This document shows positions 25,769 to 35,394 of a DNA stretch of 64,000 bases, one piece after another. The stretch is from the NCBI RefSeq assembly GCF_014202295.1, contig NZ_JACHGM010000002.1, positions 372,161-436,160 of the forward strand, written 5' to 3'. The first letter of the stretch is position 1, and each line of letters starts with the position of its first letter. This DNA is from Borreliella afzelii (GTDB lineage: Bacteria; Spirochaetota; Spirochaetia; Borreliales; Borreliaceae). The position numbers and the translations under genes were made by a program. The notes beneath the pieces were generated by a model. That model ran no database searches and was not told the DNA's origin. It saw nothing but the letters and a program-made list of their open reading frames with translations.

Positions 25769-27292
25769 ATGATAAAAGTTTTGATTGCTAGTATAATTAA
25801 TTTTAATAAAGAATCAATTTGGTTTTATAATTATTTTTATAGATTTTTATTTATATTCTTTTTTTTTACATTACTTGCTTGTTCCAAGGTAAGCAAAGAT
25901 TTTATTGTTTTTAACAAAGATGTAAAATCTGTTTCCAAGATTGATAACCTAAATTCTAATGTATTAGAAATGAACAAAATGGAAGATTTTTTTGGAGATA
26001 TTATAGATTTAAAAGGTTATAAAATTCTCGCAGTTCAGCAAGAAAATTTGAATCTAGATGTTTATTTTGAACAGGTGGTTTTAGCTCAAAATTTTTCAAA
26101 TCTTAATGCGTATTTATTTATTATTGGTTTTGATCCCAAAATTAAAGTTGGAACGATTCTTTTTAAAACCCAAATAGATATTGACCCAAAAAATTCTTAT
26201 AACATGTATCTTGAGGACATTACGGGTGATTATGATTTTAATATAGTTGTTCAAGGATTTTTAAAAGATAAATCTGTTTTGTACGTTTTTCAAAAATCTG
26301 TTTTAAATGATGTGTCTTCCTATAAACCCATATTTTTTGATAAAGTTAATGGCACTGTTCTTATCAATAAGTATGCAAGATCTTCAGCTTATGAAGAAAA
26401 CAGATCAAGAGAAAGCTATCCTATTTCCTTAGAAAAATATGAAAAAGTGGGAGAAGATTTAATAATCAGTAAGATTGAAAAATATGAATATTCTCATATT
26501 CAAGGCAAATATTATCTTTCTTCTGTGAGTGAAAAAGTTGGTAAGATTGATAATAATATTTATAAAACTTTAAAGAATTTAAGCAAAGATGAAGTTTATA
26601 GATTTTTGCATGGAGTTTGGTATGACGATCATGATTATAATAAGAAACAGGGCAAAGATATTAATGAAACTTTATTTTTATCTTTTGAAAGGCAATCAAA
26701 CGAGATTAATCTTTTTAGAAAAAATTCTCAAGAAGTTGCAAAGATTAAATATATTTCAAAACCGGCTTACAACACTCTTAATGTTAGTGCCAAGTCTCTT
26801 TTTTCAGATTTAATAGTTTACAACTTTTGGATAAAAATTGTAGATAAAGAAAACATTGAAGTCAAAATTGACACTAGTACAAACTCCTATGATAATAGTG
26901 GATTTTCAGGGACATTTAAGAGATTTGATGGAGATGTTTTAAATGTTGAAAAAAATGGTAATAATATTTATTTTATTCCTAGTGGAAATTATGTGTATAA
27001 GGACAAAATTTATGATTTTTCTTACCCCTCTTTAACTTATATTGATGAAAATAAAATTTATTATGGCATTTTTAATATTTTCCCTTTAAAAAATAATTTT
27101 GTTCTTGAATATGAAATTGATATGGGTAGTTACAAGCTTGTTGAATCTTTTTTTCTTGAACATAATGAAAGAGTTGTTCAAAAGCAAAAATTTTCTACAA
27201 TCATTCTTAATCCTATTAAAATTTTAAGAGATGATGTAAGCTTAATTAAAGGGCAAAAATTAAAACTTGAGCGAATAGAAAAAATAGGGTAA
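25769..27292 (+). CDS. large putative lipoprotein, unknown function
   Basis: The 507-residue protein has an unusually long N-region (about 25 residues) before a hydrophobic core and the lipobox LLAC-S, giving a lipid-modified Cys near residue 38. The mature part is beta-rich, with repeated [11 protein letters not shown] and [18 protein letters not shown] type strands. No family is recognised. ATG at 25769 is the only plausible start. It probably shares a transcript with the SurA-like gene upstream and plsC downstream (9 bp), suggesting envelope biogenesis. Confidence 0.7.
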   Translation: MIKVLIASIINFNKESIWFYNYFYRFLFIFFFFTLLACSKVSKDFIVFNKDVKSVSKIDNLNSNVLEMNKMEDFFGDIIDLKGYKILAVQQENLNLDVYFEQVVLAQNFSNLNAYLFIIGFDPKIKVGTILFKTQIDIDPKNSYNMYLEDITGDYDFNIVVQGFLKDKSVLYVFQKSVLNDVSSYKPIFFDKVNGTVLINKYARSSAYEENRSRESYPISLEKYEKVGEDLIISKIEKYEYSHIQGKYYLSSVSEKVGKIDNNIYKTLKNLSKDEVYRFLHGVWYDDHDYNKKQGKDINETLFLSFERQSNEINLFRKNSQEVAKIKYISKPAYNTLNVSAKSLFSDLIVYNFWIKIVDKENIEVKIDTSTNSYDNSGFSGTFKRFDGDVLNVEKNGNNIYFIPSGNYVYKDKIYDFSYPSLTYIDENKIYYGIFNIFPLKNNFVLEYEIDMGSYKLVESFFLEHNERVVQKQKFSTIILNPIKILRDDVSLIKGQKLKLERIEKIG

Positions 27293-27300
27293 TAGTTTTT

Positions 27301-28038
27301 ATGAAAATATTGAGAAGTATTATAGCTTATTTTAGTGTTTTATTGTTCTTTTTTATTTTTATTTTTTTTTTATTTCCTTTTTACTTGGTTTGTAAAATTT
27401 TTTTACTCGAGCGCTATGTTATTAGATTCAGTTTTATTATGATGCGAGTTTGTATTAAGATTGGTTTATGGCTTGCTGGAATTAAAATTATTGTTACAGG
27501 TTCTGAGAATATTCCCCAGAAAAGCAATATAATAATAATGGGAAATCATATTGCAGCTATGGATCCTTTAATTTTTATTTATACTTTTGTTAATCCATTT
27601 GTAATATTGGCAAAACATTCTTTACTTAGGGTTCCTTTTGTGAATCTTGTTTTAATTGTTATGGGCGCTATTTTTGTTAATAGAAAGAGTATAAGATCTG
27701 CTGCTGCTGCTGAGGCTAAGGCAATAAAGGTTATGAGAGAGGGTAGATCTATTGGAATTTTCCCTGAGGGGACCAGAAATAGGGGTGGGGATACTAAGGT
27801 TTTTAAAAAAGGTTCAGTTAAGATGGCATTAAAGACAGGAACATCTATTCTTCCTGTTACTCTTTATAATACTAATAACTTTTTCATTAAAAATATTATT
27901 TTTAATTCTGGACTATCTGTTTATATTCATGTTCATCCTTTGATAGATATTTTAAAATTAAGTGAATATGAAAAAGAGAATCTTGCTAGTATTATTAGAG
28001 ATCAAATAGTTAAAAAGCTTGAAACTATTAAAATTTAA
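27301..28038 (+). CDS. plsC: 1-acyl-sn-glycerol-3-phosphate acyltransferase
   Basis: The 245-residue membrane enzyme makes phosphatidic acid. Seen: N-terminal transmembrane helix or helices (about 7-35), motif I NHIAAMDPL (HX4D catalytic pair), motif II-like VNRKSIRSA, and motif III FPEGTRNRGG. Borrelia cannot make fatty acids de novo, so it uses scavenged acyl chains. It lies between the lipoprotein and parE genes. Confidence 0.94.
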   Translation: MKILRSIIAYFSVLLFFFIFIFFLFPFYLVCKIFLLERYVIRFSFIMMRVCIKIGLWLAGIKIIVTGSENIPQKSNIIIMGNHIAAMDPLIFIYTFVNPFVILAKHSLLRVPFVNLVLIVMGAIFVNRKSIRSAAAAEAKAIKVMREGRSIGIFPEGTRNRGGDTKVFKKGSVKMALKTGTSILPVTLYNTNNFFIKNIIFNSGLSVYIHVHPLIDILKLSEYEKENLASIIRDQIVKKLETIKI

Positions 28039-28058
28039 TTTATAAAGCAAGGATTTAG

Positions 28059-29858
28059 ATGAAGACTCAAAATTATGATGAAAGTAAAATAATTACTCTA
28101 TCTTCTCTTGAACACATTAGATTAAGATCTGGCATGTATATTGGACGTTTAGGAGATGGTTCTAATATTGATGATGGTATTTATGTTTTAATTAAAGAGA
28201 TAATAGATAATTCAATTGATGAGTTTATTATGGGCTATGGAAATGAAATTTTTATAAAAAAAGAAAATAATCTTATTTCTATTAGGGATTATGGAAGGGG
28301 AATTCCTCTTGGAAAAGTTGTTGAGAGTGTTTCAGTTATTAATACTGGAGCCAAGTATAATGATGATGTTTTCCAATTTTCTGTAGGTCTTAATGGGGTT
28401 GGGACTAAGGCAGTTAATGCTTTAAGTTCAAAATTTCTAGTAAGATCAACAAGAAATGGCAAGTCTTTTGAGGCTTTGTTTTCTAAGGGAAAGTTATTGG
28501 AATCCAGAGAAATAGAGTCTTATGATAAGGACGGTACTTATGTTGAGTTTTTAGCAGATCCAGAGATATTCGGAAAATATTCTTACAGTGAAGATTTTCT
28601 AAAGAGAAGATTTTTCCATTATGCTTGTTTGAATAAAGGACTTGTAATAAACTACAATGATCAAATTTTTGAATCCAAAAATGGTCTTTTAGATTTTTTA
28701 AATTCAGAAATTAAAAGTGATGACTTGCTTTATGATATTGTTTACTATTCTAGTAAAACCTTAGAATTTGCTTTTTCTCATACAAATAATTATGGTGAGA
28801 CTTATTTTTCATTTGTTAATGGGCAATATACTAACGATGGAGGCACCCATCAGACTGGTTTTAGAGAAGGCTTTGTAAGAGCTATTAACGATTTTCTTAA
28901 AAAAACATATTCATCAACAGATATTAGAGAAGGGCTTGTTGCAACTCTTTCTGTTAAAATTAAAGATCCAATATTTGAAAGCCAAACTAAGAATAAGCTT
29001 GGAAATATTGAAACTAGAGGTAATGTTGCAAAGGAAGTACAAAAGATAATTTCTGAGATTTTGTATAAAGATAAAATACTTGCAAAATTGATTGAGAAAA
29101 AAGTAGTTGACAATGAACGACTTAGAAAAGAATTAAGTAGTGTAAGAAAAGAAGCAAGAGAGAGAGCGAAAAAAATATCTTTTAAAATCCCTAAACTTAA
29201 GGATTGCAAATTTCATTTTAATAGCAGTAGTAAGCAGTCAGAACAAACTATGATCTTCTTGACAGAAGGGGATTCTGCAACAGGTTCAATGGTTTCTTGT
29301 AGAGATGTTTATACTCAGGCTATATTTTCTCTTAGAGGGAAGCCTCAAAATATGTTTGAAAAAAATAAATCTGAAATATATAAAAATGAAGAGCTTTATA
29401 ATATGATGGTGGCTCTTGGCATTGAGGAATCAATTGAAAATTTAAGGTACAATAAGGTTGTAATAGCAACCGATGCAGATTTTGATGGATTTCATATTAG
29501 AAATTTGTTGTTAACTTTTTTCTTGACTTTTTTTGAAGATTTAATTTTAAATGGTCATATGTATATTTTAGAAACTCCTCTTTTTAGGGTTAGAAATAAA
29601 AAAAACACGATCTATTGTTATTCTGAAGAAGAAAAGCAAAAAGCTATTCTTCAGCTTAAAGGGGGATGTGAAGTGACAAGATTTAAAGGTCTTGGTGAAA
29701 TTTCTCCAAATGAATTTAAAGGTTTTATTGATATTAATAGCATTAAACTTACAAAAGTGGATCTTTTTAATATTAAAGAAATAAAAGAGAAGTTGGGTTT
29801 TTATATGGGGCAAAATACTCCTGAGAGGCGGAATTTTATTATGGAGAATTTGATTTAA
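28059..29858 (+). CDS. parE: DNA topoisomerase IV subunit B
   Basis: The 599-residue ATPase subunit has the GHKL motifs EIIDNSIDEF and RDYGRGIPLG, VGLNGVGTKAVNALS, then the TOPRIM EGDSATGSMVS (catalytic Glu) and DADFDGFHIRN. It lacks the QKRAL-type extension of some GyrB proteins. It is assigned as ParE rather than GyrB because it is coupled to parC (its TAA shares an A with the parC ATG) and because gyrA/gyrB lie elsewhere in Borrelia, near dnaA. Confidence 0.93.
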   Translation: MKTQNYDESKIITLSSLEHIRLRSGMYIGRLGDGSNIDDGIYVLIKEIIDNSIDEFIMGYGNEIFIKKENNLISIRDYGRGIPLGKVVESVSVINTGAKYNDDVFQFSVGLNGVGTKAVNALSSKFLVRSTRNGKSFEALFSKGKLLESREIESYDKDGTYVEFLADPEIFGKYSYSEDFLKRRFFHYACLNKGLVINYNDQIFESKNGLLDFLNSEIKSDDLLYDIVYYSSKTLEFAFSHTNNYGETYFSFVNGQYTNDGGTHQTGFREGFVRAINDFLKKTYSSTDIREGLVATLSVKIKDPIFESQTKNKLGNIETRGNVAKEVQKIISEILYKDKILAKLIEKKVVDNERLRKELSSVRKEARERAKKISFKIPKLKDCKFHFNSSSKQSEQTMIFLTEGDSATGSMVSCRDVYTQAIFSLRGKPQNMFEKNKSEIYKNEELYNMMVALGIEESIENLRYNKVVIATDADFDGFHIRNLLLTFFLTFFEDLILNGHMYILETPLFRVRNKKNTIYCYSEEEKQKAILQLKGGCEVTRFKGLGEISPNEFKGFIDINSIKLTKVDLFNIKEIKEKLGFYMGQNTPERRNFIMENLI

Positions 29859-31738
29859 TGGATATCAGAACCTTACTTAAAGATAATTTTTTGCAATATT
29901 CATCTTATGTTATTAAAGATCGTGCTATTGCTAGTGTTGTTGATGGATTTAAACCAGTCCAAAGGAGAATTATACATTCTCTTTTTGAAATGCATGATGG
30001 TAATTTCCATAAAGTTGCGAATGTTGTTGGCAATACAATGAAATACCATCCTCACGGCGATACGTCAATTTATGAGGCCCTTGTTAATATTGCTAACAAG
30101 GATCTATTTATTGAAAAGCAGGGTAATTTTGGCAATTTATTTACAGGTGATCCTGCTTCTGCCTCTCGATATATTGAGTGCAGATTAACCCCTTTAGCTT
30201 TTGATGTTCTTTACAGTAAAGAGATAACAATTTATGAATCTTCTTATGATGGAAGAAATAATGAACCTTTGCTTTATCCTGCAAAAATTCCTGTTATTTT
30301 AATTCAGGGAAGTGAGGGTATTGCTGTTGGAATGGCAGCCAAAATATTACCTCACAATTTTAATGAGATTTTAAATGCAGTAAAGAGTGAGCTTCTTGGA
30401 GAGACTTACGATATTTATCCTGATTTTCCAACAGGAGGAATAGTTGATGTTAATGAATATGCTGATGGTAACGGTAAAGTTTTAGTTAGAGCTAAAATTG
30501 AAACTATAGATGAAAAAACAATTGTAATAAGGGAATTGCCTTTTGGAGAGACTACTGAGAGTTTGATATCTTCGATTGAGAAAGCGATTAGAAAAAATTA
30601 TATTAAAGTTTCAAGCATTAATGATTTTACTGCTGAAAATGTGGCCATAGAACTGTCTTTGCCGAGGGGTGTTTATGCAAGTGAAGTGATTGAAAAGTTG
30701 TATCATTATACAAATTGCCAGATATCAATTTCTGTTAATTTGTTGTTGCTTAGTGAGAGGTATCCTGTTGTTTATACCATTAAGGATCTTATTAAGTTTC
30801 ATGCAGATCATCTTCAAAAAGTTTTAAAAATGGAACTTGAATTGCAAAAAAGTAAGATTCTTGAAAAAATATTTTATAAAACACTCGAGCAAATTTTTAT
30901 TGAAAAAAAAATTTATAAACTTCTTGAAACAATTTCTAAAGAAGAAAATATTGTAAGTATAATATTGTCAGAGGTTCTAAGGTGCAAAGAATCTTTTTCA
31001 AGAGAGGTTTTAAAAGAAGATATTGAAAATTTGCTTAAGATTCCAATTAGGAAAATAAGTCTTTTTGATATTGATAAGAATTCCAAGGATATTAAAATTT
31101 TAAATAAAGAATTAAAGATTATAAATAGCAATATTTCTTCAATAAAAGAATATTCAATAAATTTTATTGATTTATTGCTTGCAAAGTATTCTAAAGAGCA
31201 TCAAAGGAAGACTGAAATTTCTTTAATCAAATCAAAGAATGTAAAAGAAATCGCTACAAAGAATATGAAAGTTTATTTGAACTTGGCAGAAGGTTTTGTA
31301 GGAACTAGTCTTTTTGATGGAGAATTTATTGGAAATGCTAGTTATTATGATAAAGTATTGGTTTTTAGGAAAAATAGTTATGTTCTTAAAAATATTGAAG
31401 ACAAGGCATTTATAGATAAAAAGAATATATGTGTGTTAGTTTATGATATAAATAATTCAAAAGAACAAATATTTTCAATAATTTATCTTAATAAACTTGA
31501 CAATTTTTATTATGTTAAAAGATTTAAAATAGATAAATTTATTGCAGATAAAGTTTATGAATTTTTAGGAGACAATGATGAATTTGTTGATTTTTCATTA
31601 AGTCCTAAATTTGTAGAATTTTCGACAAATAAAGACATTATTAAAAGAATTGAAATTGCTAATTTTATGGTCAAATCAAGAAGCTCTATTGGGAAGCGAA
31701 TTTCAAGTAATACTTTGAAAAAAGTTAAATTTAAATAG
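29858..31738 (+). CDS. parC: DNA topoisomerase IV subunit A
   Basis: The 626-residue subunit has the winged-helix breakage-reunion domain with the PHGDTSIYEALV segment and the active-site Tyr in SASRYIECRLT, then the tower and coiled-coil regions. The C-terminal domain is short (about 140 residues), without clear GyrA-box motifs, supporting ParC over GyrA. It overlaps parE by 1 bp. It decatenates replicated DNA, a special need for hairpin-ended replicons. Confidence 0.93.
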   Translation: MDIRTLLKDNFLQYSSYVIKDRAIASVVDGFKPVQRRIIHSLFEMHDGNFHKVANVVGNTMKYHPHGDTSIYEALVNIANKDLFIEKQGNFGNLFTGDPASASRYIECRLTPLAFDVLYSKEITIYESSYDGRNNEPLLYPAKIPVILIQGSEGIAVGMAAKILPHNFNEILNAVKSELLGETYDIYPDFPTGGIVDVNEYADGNGKVLVRAKIETIDEKTIVIRELPFGETTESLISSIEKAIRKNYIKVSSINDFTAENVAIELSLPRGVYASEVIEKLYHYTNCQISISVNLLLLSERYPVVYTIKDLIKFHADHLQKVLKMELELQKSKILEKIFYKTLEQIFIEKKIYKLLETISKEENIVSIILSEVLRCKESFSREVLKEDIENLLKIPIRKISLFDIDKNSKDIKILNKELKIINSNISSIKEYSINFIDLLLAKYSKEHQRKTEISLIKSKNVKEIATKNMKVYLNLAEGFVGTSLFDGEFIGNASYYDKVLVFRKNSYVLKNIEDKAFIDKKNICVLVYDINNSKEQIFSIIYLNKLDNFYYVKRFKIDKFIADKVYEFLGDNDEFVDFSLSPKFVEFSTNKDIIKRIEIANFMVKSRSSIGKRISSNTLKKVKFK

Positions 31739-31752
31739 TTTTAAAAACCTTT

Positions 31753-31781
31753 TTTAAATTTCATTAATATGTTACTATAAT
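31753..31781 (+). promoter_or_regulatory. p13 promoter
   Basis: TTTAAA (31753-31758), a 17-bp spacer and TATAAT (31776-31781). The start near 31788 leaves an 18-nt leader containing AAAGAGG 5 nt before the ATG, a compact layout fitting an abundant membrane protein. Confidence 0.65.
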
Positions 31782-31805
31782 ACCAGTTTTAATAAAGAGG
31801 TTTTT

Positions 31806-32342
31806 ATGAATAAATTTTTAATTGTTGTTTTGCTAGCCTTTTGTGTTTTTTCTAACTTTGCTCAAGCTGATGATTCTAAAAGCGCTTTTAATTTGGGAGC
31901 GGGAGAAAAACTTTTAGCTTATGAAACTAGTAAGAAAGATCCTATTGTGCCATTTTTATTGAACCTTTTTTTAGGGTTTGGAATAGGTTCTTTTGCTCAA
32001 GGAGATATTCTTGGGGGTTTTCTTATTCTTGGATTTGATGCAGTTGGTATAGGGTTAATACTTACAGGAGCTTATTTAGATATCAAAGCTCTTGATAAGA
32101 ATGCTCCAAAAGCCGCTTTTAAGTGGACTTGGGGTAAGGGAATGATGTTGGCAGGTGCAGTTACTATGGCTGTGACAAGATTGACAGAAATTATTATTCC
32201 GTTTACATTTGCTAATAGTTATAATAGGAAACTGAAAAATAGCCTTAATATAGCTTTTGGAGGGTTTGAGCCTAGTTTTGATATTAATATGGGCCAAACT
32301 AGCGCTCTTGGGTTTGAACTATCTTTCAAAAAAAGTTATTAA
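31806..32342 (+). CDS. p13: outer-membrane channel protein P13
   Basis: The 178-residue precursor has a signal peptide (1 to about 21, cut after FAQA), then hydrophobic, largely alpha-helical segments (LLNLFLGFGIGSFAQGDILGG, FLILGFDAVGIGLILTGAYLDI as landmarks) and a C-terminal tail rich in FGGFEPSFDINMGQTS. P13 (BB_0034) is a known Borrelia porin-like, surface-exposed protein whose C-terminal about 28 residues are removed by the protease CtpA. It sits alone on its own promoter, with a hairpin after the stop. Confidence 0.92.
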   Translation: MNKFLIVVLLAFCVFSNFAQADDSKSAFNLGAGEKLLAYETSKKDPIVPFLLNLFLGFGIGSFAQGDILGGFLILGFDAVGIGLILTGAYLDIKALDKNAPKAAFKWTWGKGMMLAGAVTMAVTRLTEIIIPFTFANSYNRKLKNSLNIAFGGFEPSFDINMGQTSALGFELSFKKSY

Positions 32343-32359
32343 TTTTATTTTATTATTAA

Positions 32360-32396
32360 AATGAGTGATTGCAATTTTGTATTGTGATTGCTCATT
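32360..32396 (+). terminator. 16-bp G-U-rich hairpin after p13
   Basis: Arms 32360-32375 and 32381-32396 pair over all 16 positions around a 5-nt loop in plus-strand RNA: outer AATGAG:CTCATT and inner CAAT:ATTG by Watson-Crick, and the middle TGATTG:TGATTG by four G-U and two A-U pairs. On the minus strand the wobbles become A-C mismatches, so the structure serves p13, not smpB. No U tract follows, so it may be a 3' stabiliser instead of a classic terminator. Confidence 0.55.
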
Positions 32397-32423
32397 GTAA
32401 TTGAAAATTAGAGCTTTTGTTTA

Positions 32424-32876
32424 TTATTTATATTTTATTTCTCTGCTAAGGTCTTTTTTTATGCTTTTTTGTTTTAATATTTCTCTTTTATCATACAATT
32501 TTTTCCCTTTACATATTCCAACCTCTACTTTAATTATTGATTTTTTTAAATAAAAACTAATAGGAATTAAAGTATATCCCTCTTTTTCTTTAAATTTTTT
32601 TAGTCTTTGTAATTCTTTTTTTTTGATTAGAAGTTTTCTGGGTCTTAATTCATCATGATTAAAGATATTTCCTTCTTTGTATTTTGATACGTGCAAGTTT
32701 TCAAGCCACAATTCTTCTTTTTTTATGATTGCAAAGCTATTATTAAATGATAATTTTTTTGCCTTTATTGATTTCACTTCGGTCCCTTTCAGTACTATTC
32801 CACAACTTATTTTCTCTTCAATAAAGTAGTTAAATTTCGCCTTTTTGTTTTCAATAAGCAAAGTGTTTGTGTTCAA
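32424..32876 (-). CDS. smpB: SsrA-binding protein SmpB
   Basis: The 150-residue OB-fold protein brings tmRNA to stalled ribosomes. Seen: KAKFNYFIEEKISCGIVLKGTEVKSIKA (the N-terminal family signature), then RPRKLLIKKKEL and the basic tail GKKLYDKREILKQKSIKKDLSREIK typical of SmpB. It partners with ssrA at 16863. It lies 2 bp after the PEGA/FGE-like gene and is probably cotranscribed with it. Confidence 0.96.
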   Translation of the reverse strand: MNTNTLLIENKKAKFNYFIEEKISCGIVLKGTEVKSIKAKKLSFNNSFAIIKKEELWLENLHVSKYKEGNIFNHDELRPRKLLIKKKELQRLKKFKEKEGYTLIPISFYLKKSIIKVEVGICKGKKLYDKREILKQKSIKKDLSREIKYK

Positions 32877-32878
32877 AT

Positions 32879-34342
32879 CTATTCCTTTGATACAATCAAT
32901 CTAAAACCAATGTTTGGAGAACTCCAATTTTTCAAGAAAGAAGCTTTAGTTGATGGATTGAGTAAATTATTATTTTGATGAGAGTATGTTCTAATTTCTG
33001 TTATTAATGAATAAAAATTTGAATTTTCGTTATAAAAATTTTTTTCATTTTTAAATATTGCAATATCGTTAAAAGACGAATTTTGCATTAAATTCCAAAA
33101 TCCAACTTTTTTTGATATTTCATTAATATTTAATGGTTTTTTGTTCGGTTCTTTTTGGTACAATTCCCATTCTTGTGATATGGGAAGTCTTGCCTTGAAT
33201 CCATTGGGAAGTTTTTTAGAGTACCAATTGGCATATTCTATTGCTGAAAAATAAGATATTCCCGTGATAGCTTCATTTAAGCCTATTTGATTAAAATTTT
33301 TAAGATAATTTTCATCTACAAGTTGTTCTTTTATTAAATTTTCTTTGTTATTTAATGCCCATTTTGGATTTTCTTTTAAAAAATCTTGATACTCATATTT
33401 TGTAACATTTTGTTCTTGAATAAGAAATTCTTTTATACCATAGGTAGATTTTAGTGCAATATTTTTTGAATCTAATTCATAATTTTGAATTTTTTCGATT
33501 TTATTTGAATTTATTTTTTTAAATCCAGGTAACTTTATATTAATTTTTTCATTTTTAGAAATTAATTGAATATTTTCATTGTCTAGAGTTTTGGTTAATG
33601 TTTTAACCCAAGACTCATTTTTTGTTAGCATTTTCAGATCTTTATCTAAATTTTCTAAAAACCAAAAAATAGCTCTATTTTCTAAGTCAAAATTTGTTTT
33701 TAGAGAGTTCCAGATTTCTTCTTGATTGTTATTGCTTTTGTCTATGGAATATACTACTTTGTATGAATTTAGAAAATCCTTAAACATTTCGATTGAATTT
33801 AAGTAAGGTATGGAATTTTTTAGAAATTGTTTAATGTACTTAGGATGTTCTTTAAGTTCACTAGATATTAATGAAAATACAGGAATTAATTTTGTATTTT
33901 CGTTAATATTTTTTATTTTCACCATTATAGAAAGCTCTTTTTGTCTTTGTTTGATGATCTTTTCAGGATCAACCAGTTCTAAATTTATTTGTAAATTATA
34001 GCTTCCAAAGAATTTGTTGTTAATTTTTATGTTTTGCTCATAGGTTTTAAATCCCATCCTTTTTGCTTTAATAATTCCTTCTGTGGTATTTATATACTTT
34101 TTAAGTGGAGTTCTGCCTATATATTTTTCGTTTAAGTAGATGTAAGTATTTGCAATATTAGAATTTATTTTTAAATATGCTCCTGGATTTTTAAATTTAG
34201 GTATGATGATTAAGATTGATACCAAACTTAAAAGCAATATTATTGTTATAAAAAATACGTAAATTTTGGGTGCTATTCCTAGAATTGGCTTTAATTTAAC
34301 TTCAAGAAGCTCAATATTTGAATTCTCTTCGGTTTCTTTCAT
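32879..34342 (-). CDS. membrane protein with PEGA and formylglycine-enzyme-like domains
   Basis: The 487-residue protein has a transmembrane helix (about 25-48, FFITIILLLSLVSILIII), a PEGA domain (about 52-125, IYLNEKYIGRTPLKKYIN), a central unknown region (about 130-300), and a C-terminal SUMF1/FGE-like fold (about 305-487: YEYQDFL, AITGISYFSAIEYANWYSKKL, RLPISQEWE, NIGFRLIVSKE). The FGE active-site cysteines are absent, so it is a binding fold rather than a sulfatase-activating enzyme. The ATG at 34342 follows a strong promoter by only about 1 nt of leader. Confidence 0.78.
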   Translation of the reverse strand: MKETEENSNIELLEVKLKPILGIAPKIYVFFITIILLLSLVSILIIIPKFKNPGAYLKINSNIANTYIYLNEKYIGRTPLKKYINTTEGIIKAKRMGFKTYEQNIKINNKFFGSYNLQINLELVDPEKIIKQRQKELSIMVKIKNINENTKLIPVFSLISSELKEHPKYIKQFLKNSIPYLNSIEMFKDFLNSYKVVYSIDKSNNNQEEIWNSLKTNFDLENRAIFWFLENLDKDLKMLTKNESWVKTLTKTLDNENIQLISKNEKINIKLPGFKKINSNKIEKIQNYELDSKNIALKSTYGIKEFLIQEQNVTKYEYQDFLKENPKWALNNKENLIKEQLVDENYLKNFNQIGLNEAITGISYFSAIEYANWYSKKLPNGFKARLPISQEWELYQKEPNKKPLNINEISKKVGFWNLMQNSSFNDIAIFKNEKNFYNENSNFYSLITEIRTYSHQNNNLLNPSTKASFLKNWSSPNIGFRLIVSKE

Positions 34343-34349
34343 CCTTTTA

Positions 34350-34379
34350 AGTATAGAAAAGTATTTAAATAAGTGTCAA
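34350..34379 (-). promoter_or_regulatory. promoter of the PEGA/FGE-smpB unit, leaderless layout
   Basis: On the minus strand a perfect TTGACA (plus 34374-34379), an 18-bp spacer and TATACT (plus 34350-34355). The start would be at about 34343, directly before the ATG at 34342. Confidence 0.65.
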
Positions 34380-34392
34380 TATTTTGTATGAT
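34364..34392 (+). promoter_or_regulatory. lepB promoter
   Basis: TTTAAA (34364-34369), 17 bp, TATGAT (34387-34392). The start near 34399 leaves a 14-nt leader containing GAGG. It overlaps the spacer of the divergent promoter. Confidence 0.5.
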
Positions 34393-34412
34393 TTAATTCT
34401 TGAGGTTAGGTT

Positions 34413-35393
34413 ATGCAGTTAAGAAGATTGGATAAATTTGCATCTTTTTTGGTATGTTCTATTGAGAGATATTTGACATATCGAAAGAGAAAGAAGTATT
34501 TTTGCAAATTAAGGGCGAAGAAGCGGGGATTTTTGCTCAACTTTTTATTTGATTTTGTAGCGGCGGCAATTTTTGTACTGGTAATAAATCAGTATTTTAT
34601 TCAAGCTTATAAAATACCATCAGGTTCAATGGAAAATACTCTTCAAATAGGGGATTTTTTATTTGTAGATAAATTTTCTTACGGCCCTGAACTTTTACCA
34701 GGATTGTTTAAGATTAATGGTTTTAAAACCCCAGAAGAATCCGATGTTATTATTTTTGAAAATCCAGAGTATAAATCAAAAGGTGTTTTTTTTGATATCT
34801 TTCAAAGAATACTTTACATGTTAACGTTATCTTTTATTGATCTTGATAGAGATGAATATGGCAATCCCAATGTTAGATTTCTAGTGAAAAGAGGTGTATT
34901 TGCAGACGGTAAAATTGTTAGATTTAACAGCGGTAAAGCTTACATCAAAAGAGAAGGCGAAGAAAATTTTATTTTAGAAGATTCTTATCGGGATTTAGTT
35001 GATCAAAATTTTAGCATTAAAAAAATTGTGGCAAATGAAGACTATGGGATTTATGGTGATTTTGCTATGTTTATTGCTTTGAACCAGTTGAATATAAATT
35101 TAAGTAGCACCCCCGATTTCTCATTTTTTGATGTTAGAGTGATTGATAGGTTTGAGTTTGAAAGATTGGAATATAAATATTTATCTGCCTTTATGCCCCA
35201 TGTTGATTATTATATGGAAAAAGCTATAATAAGGGATTACGGAATTTATGTCCCTTATGGATATATTTTGCCAATTGGGGACAATAGAGACAATTCTCAT
35301 GATGGTCGATTTTTTGGAGTAATTAATAAGAATAAAGTGCTTGGAAGAACCTTGATAATATATCTTCCATTTTCTAGAGTAGGATTTATTTAA
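34413..35393 (+). CDS. lepB: signal peptidase I
   Basis: The 326-residue enzyme has a basic cytoplasmic N-terminus, one transmembrane helix (about 43-62) and the catalytic domain: box B IPSGSMENTL with the nucleophilic Ser, box D FLVKRGVF with the general-base Lys, and box E LPIGDNRDNSHDGRFFG (usual DSR is DGR). It removes signal peptides at the outer face of the inner membrane. It is followed after 1 bp by a divergent paralogue lacking these residues. Confidence 0.93.
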   Translation: MQLRRLDKFASFLVCSIERYLTYRKRKKYFCKLRAKKRGFLLNFLFDFVAAAIFVLVINQYFIQAYKIPSGSMENTLQIGDFLFVDKFSYGPELLPGLFKINGFKTPEESDVIIFENPEYKSKGVFFDIFQRILYMLTLSFIDLDRDEYGNPNVRFLVKRGVFADGKIVRFNSGKAYIKREGEENFILEDSYRDLVDQNFSIKKIVANEDYGIYGDFAMFIALNQLNINLSSTPDFSFFDVRVIDRFEFERLEYKYLSAFMPHVDYYMEKAIIRDYGIYVPYGYILPIGDNRDNSHDGRFFGVINKNKVLGRTLIIYLPFSRVGFI

Positions 35394-35394
35394 C

